Positions 12,001 to 18,184 of a stretch of DNA of 64,000 nucleotides are shown in pieces. The notes under the pieces were generated by a model. It saw only the letters and a list, made by a program, of their open reading frames with translations. It searched no databases and was not told where the DNA came from. Numbering within the stretch: the first letter of the stretch is position 1; each line of letters begins with the position of its first letter. This stretch comes from Bacteroidia bacterium. GTDB taxonomy: Bacteria > Bacteroidota > Bacteroidia > AKYH767-A > OLB10. The stretch is taken from the NCBI GenBank assembly GCA_016788165.1, contig JAEUTH010000025.1, positions 25,037-89,036 of the forward strand. The letters run 5' to 3'. Position numbers and translations under genes: made by a program.

Positions 12001-13853
12001 AAGATGTATTTGGTTTAACAGCCGGTACATATACAGTAACCGTTACGGATGGTGGTTGTACAGCTTCTGCTTCAATTACATTAACCGAGGCTACTGCAAT
12101 TGCATTGTCAACCACTCAAGTAAATGTTACCTGCCAGGGTGCTGCTACAGGTTCTGCCAAAGCAATTGTTACTGGCGGAACAGCTCCTTACACTTATAGC
12201 TGGAATACTTCACCGGTTCAAACAAATGCTTTGGCAACCGGTTTAGTGGCTGGTGTTTACACAGTAACTGTAGGAGATGCAAATGGTTGTACCCAAACAG
12301 CATCGGTAACAATTACCGAGCCTGCAAATGGATTAAGTATTACTGCAACCAGTATTAATCCAAATTGTAACGGTAATTCGAATGGTTCAATAGATATTTC
12401 GGTTTCTGGAGGTTCGTTACCTTATTCATTCTTATGGAGTGATGGTGCAATTACTGAAGACAGAACTAATTTACCTGCCGGTAGTCATACTGTAACAGTT
12501 ACTGATGCCAATGGTTGTACTATCCAATTATGCGTAGTGTTAACTCAACCTACACAGATAGCTGTAACTACCAGTAAGTCTAATGTTTCATGCTCAGGAG
12601 GAAACACCGGTAGTGCTAATGCTTCGGCTGCAGGTGGTACCGCTCCATACACTTACTTATGGAATACTGGCGCTACTACTGCAGCAATAAGCAGTTTATC
12701 AGCCGGAACCTATACAGTAACAGTTACAGATGCAAATGGTTGCACACGTATTTCGAACGTTGTTATAAATGCTTCAACACCAATTACGTTAACCACCAGC
12801 ACTACAAATGTTTCAGTATATGGCGGTAACAATGGTACTGCAACTGTAACTTCAGTTTCGGGCGGTGTGGCTCCTTATGCTTATACTTGGAATACAATAC
12901 CCGCACAAACCAATGTTACTGCAACCGGTTTAGCCGCAGGTAATTATCAGGTAACTGTAATTGACAATTTAGGTTGTATTAAAACAGCTTCAGTAACTAT
13001 CACTCAACCAAACTTTATATGTAGCAGCGGTACTCCATTCCGTACCGAAACGCCATCGCGTTGGGGTGCAGCAACTGGTACAGCAGCAACATATTTAACC
13101 GCTAACTTTAGTGCAGCGTTCCCTGCTGGTTTAGTAGTTGGCGGTGGTTGTGTAGGTGGCAAAACGCTTACTTTAACCAATGCAACTGCTGTACGTAACT
13201 ATGAGGTTAATCAAGTTACTTCGGGTAGTGGTACACAATTGGGTGCTAATTTGGTTAATCCAACCAGCTTGTCGTTCCCAAGTGCACTTGCTGCAAACTG
13301 TGTAGCTTTAACATTGAACGTTACTTTTGATGCATACGATCCAAACTTTGCACCAATACCAACAGTTCAATTAGGTAATATGATTTATACAGCAGCTCCA
13401 TTTGCCGGATTAACTGTTAATCAGATTCTATCAGAAGCAAATAAGAAGTTAGGTGGTTGCTCATCAGCATTTACAATTACGGCACTTAACATCGCACTTC
13501 AAAATATTGACAGTGCATACAAAGCAGGTGTTACAGGTCCAACAGCAGCAATGCTAACTTGTCCTGGCGCGCCACGCATTGCTAGTAATCTTGGTGTAAC
13601 TACAACTTCTGTATTGGTTTATCCTAATCCTTCAGCAGGTGTTGTAAATGTGAAGTTAGAAACAGAGGTTGAAGGCACAGTTGTAATCAACATGCTTGAC
13701 ATTACCGGACGTGCTGTATGGAATACACAAGAGCCAATATTTACCGGTGAAAATGTGCGTACTTATGACTTTAGTCAGTTAACTAAAGGCGTTTATATGA
13801 TGCAGGTAATTAAAGACGGCAAGTCGGAAATTATACGTGTTGTATTGCGTTAA
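1..13853 (+). CDS. Giant T9SS-secreted SprB-repeat adhesin (5' end outside window)
   Basis: The frame is open from the first complete codon (base 3), so the start lies upstream; at least 4,616 residues are visible. The first residues read GFGEVEDYTIEI, the end of a GEVED-type domain. Next come several Ig-like domains (WSPATGLS ... TTYTV pattern), a jelly-roll-like segment near 1245-1770, and two copies of a 'PFAPV ... FAPP' module (about 2530-3100 and 3857-4480). About 35 SprB-like repeats follow (4905-13017), each with CNGG.NG, PYTYLW and [14 protein letters not shown] elements. A distinct domain (13018-13590, FRTETPSRWGA) and a T9SS type A sorting domain (VYPNPSAG ... KGVYMMQV) end the protein. 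It is expected to be exported, moved across the outer membrane by T9SS and attached at the surface. SprB of Flavobacterium johnsoniae is a gliding adhesin; here adhesion is inferred and gliding is not shown. The repeats contain very little lysine or arginine. Confidence 0.93.
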   Translation, partial: GFGEVEDYTIEITGASSVGLTYAWTPAASLNNSTAASVTATPTTTTTYTVTVSDQAGCTATTTVLIDVVQTPPTPTAIGDTVCGPDTVNLSAALFDPLNTMIWTDTIGGPILHTGTNFSPYASTSGTYYVRELAGASSLNVGFNGVGAPVGFFPDVASFQNFTVLNSEGITINTVQISTNLGSGSYPLVVALVNPLGQIVSVADTVYVTGGSTALQTVTLNLFVPAGSWRLQPIANPNLAVHSIAAHPYTIANQVSITSFGNASNPAFAANFYGLFYNWSVSTACYSLPTIVNYIVNDPPGMSIASTNGSAFCDSISTVLSIIDSTNVFDTFEWSPATGLSATTGSSVSVSSLTNVSYTVIARDTNSGCNNVQTIDLIVNPAPTVILSFTDTTVCTTQPTIAFNATAAKSSVAQIGTRINPNFVNGQIYGGNTTQYAQMIFTPAELNAAGIVGPTNITSLAFHVMGKLTTTTYTVSINLRADGTVPANFASATHLTPIGAANFTSSTITSALGWNTYNFTTPFAWDGVSNVLVSTCFTHNIPGFFDVVSTSNAGAVRLNALNASACGAITGGLAAINPNDRPNVRFTGGNVTYSWSPALGLSGSTIEDPTVDVTQLPVNATTTYILTVTDPVSGCTANDTVNVEVLPVPLAPLAADTNRCGFGQVVLNATAQGGYTLNWYDAPTGGNLLGSGSPFIYELGATTTIYVEEFNGGCAGPRTAVNITIFPAPAVNTSSVNAPICDGAGPATLTASSVNDPNYMYEWSPALGLSATTGAVVSASPVVNTTYTVLGIDTVTGCQDTATVFVGVGNSIIINSVTAVQDTICVGGTTSLLVTTPPTGAYTVQSIPFAPVVPISTSLSGVGPVGDEGTLLGAPIGFNFDYFGTIYNSVTVHTNGYIVFAPPAYVFGSFSPTTIPNAANTNSWAGFWADLNAVTGNITFGTTGVAPFRKFVINYNNVNYFSATPFVSHQIVLNETFNTIDVHMQHAQTTNTQAIGMENQTGTIGTAAPGRNAGIWSTDNESWSFAPPATVNYAWSPATGLSSTSVANPIANPTTTTTYTVVITATESGCTSTGSVTIEVLSIPTDPIVMGLDTNCGPALLTFTADPGNLVDTVKWYDAATGGTLLGVGDNLSILVSSTITIYAERTNGTCLNPGGRTAHTIVINPAPAVAIDGAATICENSSTPLSVSAATVGNYNNYIWLPATGLNTTVGPNVIASPIVTTTYTVYASSPTSGDSTCGNAATVTVTVNPAPIITSVSISPTPVCEGDSVQLTVVTPSSGPSNYTVTSIPFAPVLPSGPTTELSNGGVAIQALATGSLDDGTWNVSLPVGFAFDYYGVPQTTLDVSTNGFIGFGGLSGLNGCCTGQLMPNASTPNNVVAMAWEDWNHTAGIMDVFTVGTTPFRKFVIRAQGVPRFGGASGPTTAMIVLNETLNTIEIHNTSVVCVATDFTTQGIENGSGTLATTVTGRNSTGGWSATNDAWRFAPPTSVTYSWAPNAGMINSNTANPQALATANTTYTVTVTNIATGCTSTATVASNVTALPKPYLNAGDTIFCSNVPQFTVTVGDSGAYAGGWPVGTLFDWGVNGGVLTDSFITIFASANVNVIVTLPPSMGGCTAGSDTSTFDLGTILTPVLTFQSDSVICYGDSTGRLIGRIDSVFSGTPNYRWQWFTSPGNVLLRDVTNSELVDTLDNIPAGSYYLLLTDHQGVPVPPYCQPDIIIESVGEPVGPLLVLEELAGHIDVQCYGYATGAIDLTVMDGTAPYTYDWSTGETTEDITGLVAGIYTCTVTDVRGCTYEFVTEIFENPQVTVGTDQTNVSCNGGFDGTATVYVNGGVGGYTYLWDNGSTDQTAFDLTAGVHTVIITDNSGTPGCDTIISFLITEPTLLDATSNVINLNCHGASNGVATAFPTGGNPPYNYSWNSIPVQTTQTATGLAAGTYTCSITDSTGCMKDLIIQITQPDSLVVGTTIDDPSCNGSNDGSVTATVTGGTPGYAYLWSNGETTETASNLTAGTYVLTVTDANGCQVISNIVVNEPLPITTTVTCLTDVTCNGLSNGTACILATGGTPGYSYLWNTVPAQTTATATGLAAGSYTLIITDAAGCTATVTVTINEPAAISANAEVTNPLCNGGMGSIELIPTGGTAPYSVIWSNGSTNLINGGLLAGTYTATITDANGCVLTETYTITDPAAIVVSGTVTNVSCNGGVNGAIILNVTGGSGSYLYQWSNGETTANITGLLAGSYTVTVTDLTSCSVTQTFVVAEPAALSCVCNANVVNVSCFGAADGSITAQPMGGTAPYSYSWIRISPTVSGVLATTQTISGLTAGTYEVTITDANGCTKVGTAVVTEPNQLFAFGTVSGGNCGGSSNGSIAMTVFGGIPPYSYVWNTIPAQTTAIATGLGAGSYTCVVTDANGCTVAVTNTISTPAPIVLTTTKTNARCNGASNGTATVNATGGVSPYNYMWSNGKTTSNILGLPAGTYTVTVTDANGCTAIATVAISHPSKVAALYVSTNPTCYGASNGAINLTVTGGTPPYTYTWSNGSTNEDQAGLTAGIYSVVIKDNKGCVLTAMVTLVQPNAIVVSTSINNVKCNGANTGKATANVTGGTAPYTYLWSTGGTTVTIKNLAAGTYTVTVTDSKGCTGVGTATINQPAALVCNTTVINNVSCFGGTNGKVQVSVSGGKAPYTYLWNTNPIATTAIVNNVAAGTYTVTVKDKNNCTTVCMVTVTQPASAMSLTMSGSVVACNGGNTGTASVVASGGTAPYTYLWNTIVAQTTSSIAGLTAGTYMVTVTDANGCTQTGNAVVTENTALTITATTSDLVCGITNTGQVNAVANGGLAPYTYVLGPLNLTQASGLFTGLAQGTYDVTVTDAAGCTAVITGLVVNQPAPLSMGATSGTNVTCFGGNNGTATAGVVTGGTMPYSYSWNTVPPQATATATGLVAGTYIVTVTDAGGCTTSGNVTITEPATAMVLSIVNQTNPSCSGGATGTAEVDATGGTGPYTYLWSDGQTTAAVTGLMAGTYQVTATDANGCQAMATIIISQPNQFVVTATFTDVLCNGNSDGTITASVSGGNAPFSYDIGIANNNTGLFTGLAAGNYIVTVTDNGGCTATTSVTISEPSALIANSTSTNVACAGGSNGNAAVFVVGGVMPYAYAWSNGNTTQNVSALSAGTYTATVTDANGCTITSEVIITEPAAIALSTTQVDVVCNGGNTGSATVNATGGSAPYFYMWSNGQMTQTATGLSAGVYTVTVADYNGCTQSIAVTINSSTSIVVNPTAGTITCFGGTTTVSVAPTGGTAPYSYTWSHDGGNTTNTAIVGAGVYYVTITDSLGCQVTYCFIVTEPAQLMCAISSTNVLCNDIANGTATVSTVGGTPGYTYLWSNGSTDAALTGLAAGSYTVTVTDANGCTSVCSVTIAEPAVLTLGTSTSNTSCGTDNGTATAVVGGGTMPYSYIWSTGETTASIANLAAGSYTVVVMDANGCGPLTATVVIGNNAPVSCTTTTINPTCSGYANGSASVVAAGGNGSYTYMWNTAPIQTTITATGLAAGTYEVVVTDLSGCTSVCTVELTEPDPLVLTSTQNNNACNGGVSGIATVTPYGGTPYTVGEPYTYLWTNGVTTATATGLASGTYYVTVTDSVGCSAVICIIMQQPVVMSCNTSTTPTVCGQAIGSATVNVFGGQAPFTYMWNTAPMQTNAIATLLSAGTYTVVVTDANGCTTSCTATVVQPGSVSYTLAVVNAACSGGMGTITASGLNGGTPPYNYMWSNGATTVSINDVAGTYTLTVTDANGCSVTQTATITEPALLVAGSTQVDVTCNGNSNGSACATVTGGTQPYTYSWNTGASSVCVNGLVAGSYTVTVTDANGCTSSTVITIAQPAVLDSSSTSATVASCGLSNGTGTVNITGGTAPYTYAWNTVPVQTTQTATGLMGGNNFVTVTDANGCSVTICVAVPASNGIGLSLNSPVYAGGVNIRCNGGADGSVNLTTSGAGPFTYSWSNGATTEDVFGLTAGTYTVTVTDGGCTASASITLTEATAIALSTTQVNVTCQGAATGSAKAIVTGGTAPYTYSWNTSPVQTNALATGLVAGVYTVTVGDANGCTQTASVTITEPANGLSITATSINPNCNGNSNGSIDISVSGGSLPYSFLWSDGAITEDRTNLPAGSHTVTVTDANGCTIQLCVVLTQPTQIAVTTSKSNVSCSGGNTGSANASAAGGTAPYTYLWNTGATTAAISSLSAGTYTVTVTDANGCTRISNVVINASTPITLTTSTTNVSVYGGNNGTATVTSVSGGVAPYAYTWNTIPAQTNVTATGLAAGNYQVTVIDNLGCIKTASVTITQPNFICSSGTPFRTETPSRWGAATGTAATYLTANFSAAFPAGLVVGGGCVGGKTLTLTNATAVRNYEVNQVTSGSGTQLGANLVNPTSLSFPSALAANCVALTLNVTFDAYDPNFAPIPTVQLGNMIYTAAPFAGLTVNQILSEANKKLGGCSSAFTITALNIALQNIDSAYKAGVTGPTAAMLTCPGAPRIASNLGVTTTSVLVYPNPSAGVVNVKLETEVEGTVVINMLDITGRAVWNTQEPIFTGENVRTYDFSQLTKGVYMMQVIKDGKSEIIRVVLR
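4905..13017 (+). repeat. Array of about 35 SprB-like repeats inside the giant adhesin
   Basis: My hand count gives about 35 units of roughly 65-75 codons. Each opens with a C[N/F/S/Y]GG..G motif and closes with [14 protein letters not shown] or a variant. The protein motif is well kept. The DNA has diverged by third-position changes, but short stretches coding for [10 protein letters not shown] recur nearly unchanged. The last unit (from about 12800) reads NVSVYGG and has lost the opening cysteine, as terminal repeats often do. Units vary in length, for example an extra segment near 10790-10830, so the array is not a simple satellite. Confidence 0.9.
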
Positions 13854-13871
13854 AAGGTATAGATTCCTATT

Positions 13872-13914
13872 ACACAAAGCCTCGGTCAATTACTTGATCG
13901 GGGCTTTGTGTTTT
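13872..13914 (+). terminator. Intrinsic terminator of the giant adhesin gene
   Basis: A long stem of about 18 bp (acacaaagcc ... ggctttgtgt, with one G-T pair) has a four-base loop and is followed by TTTT. It starts 18 bases after the adhesin stop codon. Confidence 0.85.
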
Positions 13915-13965
13915 AAATTATATTTTCGACCAAAAGATTTACAATGCTATTAATGCAACAGCGCG

Positions 13966-15390
13966 ATGAAATATCTTAGAATTGAACAACTAAGAATCGA
14001 ATATCAGAGCGGTTTTAATTCGCCCATATTCAATTTAAAAATTGAAAAGGGCCAATGGCTATTGCTTAGTGGAAGCTCAGGAAGTGGCAAAACCACATTG
14101 GCAAAAGCAATAATGCATTTGTTGCCGCCTGATGCGCAAGTAACAGGTTCAATTTTTCTTGATAATATAGATTTATTGCTTCCCACTCAAATTGACAATG
14201 TTTTGAAGCGTGGCATTATTAGATACATGCCACAAAACACAGGCTTGTTTTTTAACCCATATAAGAATGCCTTTACGCAATTGTTTGATGCTGTAAACAT
14301 TTACAACAAAACCCATGCATTACATAAAACCAGAGAAATTTTAGAGGTAGTGCAATTGCCGTTTTTAATAGAGAAAAAAAAACATGCATTTCAGCTTTCG
14401 GGTGGCGAGCAGCAAAGATTACTCCTTGCGCTCTCGCTGGCATCTGCACCTGAGCTTTTGATAATTGATGAACCAACTGCATCTGTTGATCGAAAACTTA
14501 AAACACAATTGATTGAATTAATTAAAAGCTTGCAACAACAATTAGGCATTACTATACTTAGTATTTCTCATGAGGAGGATTTATATAAGCCACTGGTAAA
14601 CCGGCATTATAAAATTGAAGATGGTTGTATTATACCCTATCAACAAACTATAACAAAACCGGTTTTAAAATTAAATAACAAAGATGCAAAGCGTGAAATA
14701 GTATTATCATGCACAAATATCAATTACAGTTTTAAAGCGCCCACAAAACAGTTTTTGCTTTTAAATGATGTTAGTTTACAATTATTCAGTAATAGTATAA
14801 CAGGTCTGAGTGGGGCATCGGGGGCGGGAAAAAGCACATTGGCAAAAATTTTAAATAAGACATTAGAACCCGATTCGGGGCGTATTTTTTTATGTAATAA
14901 TGAGATTAACGGGAATAATAAATCGGCTCAAAAAAAATTTCAAAAACAAGTACAGTTGCTGATGCAAGATGCCTTGGCATCGCTCAACCCTAAGCATACA
15001 TTAGAACAAATTTTATTAGCACCACTGCTGTATCATAAAATATATTTTGGTAAAGAGGAAGCACGCTCACAAATTTCAAAGTGGTTACATTTATTGCATC
15101 TGTCAGATACGGTTTTACAAAATTACCCGCATCAGCTTAGTATGGGTCAATTACAGCGTATGTTGTTTGTTCGGAATTTTACATTGAAGCCACTAATAAC
15201 AATAGTAGATGAATGTTTTACGGCATTGGACGAAGCCAACAAGCAATTAATAATTAATGCAATGAAATTGTACATCATGCAAAATGGAGCAAGCTGTTTA
15301 CTAATTTCACACGATTATAATTTACTGCAACAAGTTTGTAACTACAGATATGATATAGCCGATGGCGTACTGCAACCGGTTGGCACCTAA
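13966..15390 (+). CDS. Two-domain ABC transporter ATPase, Dpp/Opp-like
   Basis: This 474-residue protein contains two ATP-binding cassettes in one chain, like the fused DppD-DppF type ATPases (YejF) of peptide or nickel importers. Cassette 1 has Walker A GSSGSGKTT (residues 36-44), signature LSGGEQQR (about 144) and Walker B LLIIDEPTAS (about 164). Cassette 2 has Walker A GASGAGKST (about 283), a variant signature LSMGQLQR (about 390) and Walker B ITIVDECF (about 412). It has no signal peptide or membrane segment, so it is a cytoplasmic motor. No permease or binding protein lies next to it; its partners must be elsewhere, or it acts in a non-transport role. KMO follows after 39 bases and may be co-transcribed. 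The substrate cannot be told from the sequence. Confidence 0.85.
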   Translation: MKYLRIEQLRIEYQSGFNSPIFNLKIEKGQWLLLSGSSGSGKTTLAKAIMHLLPPDAQVTGSIFLDNIDLLLPTQIDNVLKRGIIRYMPQNTGLFFNPYKNAFTQLFDAVNIYNKTHALHKTREILEVVQLPFLIEKKKHAFQLSGGEQQRLLLALSLASAPELLIIDEPTASVDRKLKTQLIELIKSLQQQLGITILSISHEEDLYKPLVNRHYKIEDGCIIPYQQTITKPVLKLNNKDAKREIVLSCTNINYSFKAPTKQFLLLNDVSLQLFSNSITGLSGASGAGKSTLAKILNKTLEPDSGRIFLCNNEINGNNKSAQKKFQKQVQLLMQDALASLNPKHTLEQILLAPLLYHKIYFGKEEARSQISKWLHLLHLSDTVLQNYPHQLSMGQLQRMLFVRNFTLKPLITIVDECFTALDEANKQLIINAMKLYIMQNGASCLLISHDYNLLQQVCNYRYDIADGVLQPVGT

Positions 15391-15429
15391 TTTAACTTTT
15401 TGAATAAACAAAAAACAATTTTTAAAAAT

Positions 15430-16794
15430 ATGAGTAACAATAAGCAAGTAATTGTTTTAGGAAGCGGCCTGGTTGGCTCACTATTAAGCATTATTTTAAC
15501 CAAGCATGGCTATAAAGTTAGTGTGTATGAAAGGCGCTTAGATATGCGAAAAGAAGCGATTAGCGCTGGCCGATCAATCAACTTAGCATTAAGCCACAGG
15601 GGTTGGGGTGGGCTACGCATTGCCGGTATTGAAGATGAAATTAAAAAAGTTGCAATTCCTATGCATGGCAGGGTAATGCATGCAATTGATGGTAAAATTA
15701 GTTACCAGCCTTATGGCAAAGAGGGCGAATATATAAACTCAGTTTCGAGGGGTGGGCTTAACTGCGAACTTATGACACTGGCCGAGCAACACGGAGTAGA
15801 AATTAATTTTAATAAAAGAGCCGTGCATGTAGATTTGAAAAACAATATCGTTTTTTTTGAAGATGAAAGTGGTTACAAATCTCAAGCAAGTGCAGATCTT
15901 ATTTTTGGAAGTGATGGCGCTTACAGTGCGGCAAGATTGCAACTGCAGCTAACCGACCGATATAACTACTCGCAATCCTATTTAGAACATGGATACAAAG
16001 AGCTAACCATTAATGCCGGAGCTAATCAAACTTTTAAGTTAGAAAAAAACGCCTTACATATTTGGCCTCGTGGTGGTTATATGCTTATTGCTTTACCTAA
16101 CTTAGATGGTAGTTTTACCTGCACTTTGTTTTTTCCACACCAAGGTAAGCCCAGCTTCGAATCGCTAACTAATAAAGCTGAAGTACAAAACTTTTTTACA
16201 AGCATGTTTCCGGATGCAGTGGCATTAATGCCCAATTTAGTAAATGATTTTTTTAGTAATCCCACCGGATCATTAATTACCGTAAAATGTGCACCATGGA
16301 CATTTGAAAACAAGCTGATGTTAATTGGAGATGCTGCCCATGCAATTGTGCCCTTTTTTGGACAAGGGATGAATTGTGGTTTCGAAGATTGTGCTGTACT
16401 GCATAATCTGATAACCAAACACAATCATCAATGGAATTTGATAATGGCTGAATTCGAAAAGTTGCGTAAACCCGCAGCTGATGGCATTGCCGAACTTGCC
16501 GTCCAAAATTTTATTGAAATGCGCGACCTGGTGGGGAAGCCTGAATTTTTATTGCGGAAAAAAATTGAAGCAGCTTTTAGTCAAAAATTTCCCCGGTTAT
16601 GGAAACCTTTGTATAGTATGGTAACCTTTAGTGATATCCCTTACCACCAAGCATTAGCCGAAGGTAAAAGGCAGGATGCTATCATGGAAAAAATTATGGC
16701 CCTACCATTAATTGAAACTAATTGGGATAGTGATGATGTTATTAATAAGATGCATGCATTATGTATAGCTAATAATGATACAATTGTGTTATAA
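15430..16794 (+). CDS. kmo: Kynurenine 3-monooxygenase
   Basis: FAD-dependent hydroxylase that converts L-kynurenine to 3-hydroxykynurenine using NADPH and O2, a step in the aerobic conversion of tryptophan to quinolinate and NAD. The 454 residues match the usual KMO length. Visible motifs are the dinucleotide-binding GSGLVGS (from residue 11), the ERR and GRSINLALSHRG segment typical of KMO, the central GSDGAYSAAR, and the FAD-binding LIGDAAHAIVPFFGQGMN (about residue 297). An in-frame TTG lies 30 bases upstream, but the ATG at 15430 places the Rossmann strand at the normal distance from the N-terminus. No other kynurenine-pathway gene is in the window. It lies 39 bases after the ABC ATPase on the same strand. 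Confidence 0.93.
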   Translation: MSNNKQVIVLGSGLVGSLLSIILTKHGYKVSVYERRLDMRKEAISAGRSINLALSHRGWGGLRIAGIEDEIKKVAIPMHGRVMHAIDGKISYQPYGKEGEYINSVSRGGLNCELMTLAEQHGVEINFNKRAVHVDLKNNIVFFEDESGYKSQASADLIFGSDGAYSAARLQLQLTDRYNYSQSYLEHGYKELTINAGANQTFKLEKNALHIWPRGGYMLIALPNLDGSFTCTLFFPHQGKPSFESLTNKAEVQNFFTSMFPDAVALMPNLVNDFFSNPTGSLITVKCAPWTFENKLMLIGDAAHAIVPFFGQGMNCGFEDCAVLHNLITKHNHQWNLIMAEFEKLRKPAADGIAELAVQNFIEMRDLVGKPEFLLRKKIEAAFSQKFPRLWKPLYSMVTFSDIPYHQALAEGKRQDAIMEKIMALPLIETNWDSDDVINKMHALCIANNDTIVL

Positions 16795-16824
16795 GTATTT
16801 TTCTGAATGGCATTCAAATAACAG

Positions 16825-17658
16825 CTATTTGTTTTTTTTTATACATGCTTTTTGCAATGCTAACTCAGTACCCTTAAAAACATTAACATCATAATAAGAA
16901 GCGCTGCCTATTAACCTTGCCTTATCGGTAAATTGCCAGAAAGACCAGTTAATATTTTTGCTGATTTTTAATTGGGGTGCATAGTAATGAGCAATCCAAA
17001 ACGTGTGGTGTTTAAAATCGTCAGCTAAATAAGTTTCGGTAAAATTAATGCTGCTGTATAAAATAGGTTTAATACCATAGTTTTTTTCGAACATGGTGGC
17101 TATAGTTGTTACGGCAAGTTTTAATTCTTGTTTGCTTAACGTACCTATTTCTTCAACGTCAATAACAGGGGGTAAGTCGCCCGGTTGCAATGTAACACTA
17201 TTAATAAAATTTAATGCTTGCATGCGTGCACTTACATGTGGCTTAAAGTAGTGATAAGCACCACAAATAATTTTATTTTGATGAGCCTGTTTCCAATTGG
17301 TAACAAATGTAGGGTCTTCCCAAAACAAGCCTTCGGTTGCTTTAATAATTGCAAATTTAAATACTATGGTATCTCGGTTTTTGTCTAAGCCTTTTAGTGC
17401 ATTCCATTTTATGTCATATTGATAACGCGATACGTCAATACCAAAAACTTTATAGTTTGCAGGTAGCATTATAACATCTGCTGTAAGTGCTTTCGATTTA
17501 GGCTCAAAAAACCTGCTGAGCATGTAACCATATCTGATTATATCTTTATGAAAGTATAATACAGTAAACAACGATAAAAAAATAAAAGCAGCCCAAAGCC
17601 ATTTTTTATAGGAGGCTTTAAAATTTTTATGGCCTGTTTTTTTATTACGCTTTCTCAT
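16825..17658 (-). CDS. Membrane-anchored GH25 lysozyme
   Basis: Predicted N-acetylmuramidase that cuts the glycan strand of peptidoglycan. The 277 residues start with a very basic tail (MRKRNKKTG) and one hydrophobic segment (about residues 22-40), giving a signal anchor, so the enzyme should face the periplasm. The GH25 domain follows: GIDVSRYQ with the first catalytic-site aspartate, IIKATEG, the VIDVEE strand carrying the catalytic acid pair, and a C-terminal YDVNVF motif. It is convergent with kmo, with only 30 bases between the genes. A role in wall turnover is likely, but a role against other bacteria cannot be excluded. There is no linked immunity gene or phage gene. Confidence 0.88.
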   Translation of the reverse strand: MRKRNKKTGHKNFKASYKKWLWAAFIFLSLFTVLYFHKDIIRYGYMLSRFFEPKSKALTADVIMLPANYKVFGIDVSRYQYDIKWNALKGLDKNRDTIVFKFAIIKATEGLFWEDPTFVTNWKQAHQNKIICGAYHYFKPHVSARMQALNFINSVTLQPGDLPPVIDVEEIGTLSKQELKLAVTTIATMFEKNYGIKPILYSSINFTETYLADDFKHHTFWIAHYYAPQLKISKNINWSFWQFTDKARLIGSASYYDVNVFKGTELALQKACIKKNK

Positions 17659-17764
17659 TATACCACCGTTATAAACTAAATATTTTATAACGCATTTGAA
17701 ACGAGGTTGTTTTTATTGAGGCTAAAAGAAAAATCAATTAAGGTAGCTTAAGTAATAGCTACAA

Positions 17765-18184
17765 TCAGGCAATTACATTATAAAACTCGTTGAGCGTAAC
17801 AATTTTTACTTGTTCAAAAGTGCCCAGCATCAGCAAATCTTTATTGTTGGTAATAATATAATCTGCCTTACCTTGTTTGGCTAAGGAAAGTAAAAAATCT
17901 TCTTTAGGATCGCGACAGGCAACCACTTTGTTTTTAATAATTGAAAAAGAACCAAATATTTTTAATTGCGCCATTAGTTTTTCTGTATCCTTTTGTACAA
18001 AAAATGCTTTAAGCTTTGGCCTGTGCATTACAGCCAATAACTCGTTCAACAGTTCTTCACAGTAAAGTACTTTTAACTCCTGTTTTTCAATCAAGTCGTC
18101 CAGTTTCACAACTTTTTTGCTGATTAAAAACTGTAAAAATATATTAGTATCAATTACTACGCGATACTTACTTTTTGGTTGCAT
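17765..18184 (-). CDS. PIN-domain ribonuclease, toxin of a type II TA pair
   Basis: This 139-residue protein has the PIN fold pattern: D12 in VVIDTNIF, acidic residues in EELLNELL (43-50), D92 and D96 in CRDPKEDFLLSLA, and D108 and D116 in ADYIITNNKDLL. These are the acidic residues that bind metal and cut RNA. It fits the 'putative toxin component, PIN family' group rather than classical VapC. Its start codon overlaps the end of the small upstream gene by 17 bases, the usual translational coupling of antitoxin and toxin. The RNA target is unknown. Confidence 0.85.
   Translation of the reverse strand: MQPKSKYRVVIDTNIFLQFLISKKVVKLDDLIEKQELKVLYCEELLNELLAVMHRPKLKAFFVQKDTEKLMAQLKIFGSFSIIKNKVVACRDPKEDFLLSLAKQGKADYIITNNKDLLMLGTFEQVKIVTLNEFYNVIA

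Noticed and set aside
4905..13017. Regular spacing of similar DNA blocks resembling a CRISPR or satellite array
   Set aside because: The spacing follows protein repeats of about 65-75 codons in one open frame; the blocks are coding and not identical.
15400..15429. TTG start giving a 10-residue longer kynurenine 3-monooxygenase
   Set aside because: The extension is not needed for the fold, and the ATG at 15430 gives the normal distance to the FAD-binding motif.
16800..16824. Small palindrome (tgaat / attca) between kmo and the GH25 gene as a terminator
   Set aside because: The stem is only five pairs with little GC and no proper T-run; too weak to call.
16825..17658. GH25 lysozyme as a prophage endolysin
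   Set aside because: It has a signal anchor, and no holin, spanin or phage structural gene is near.
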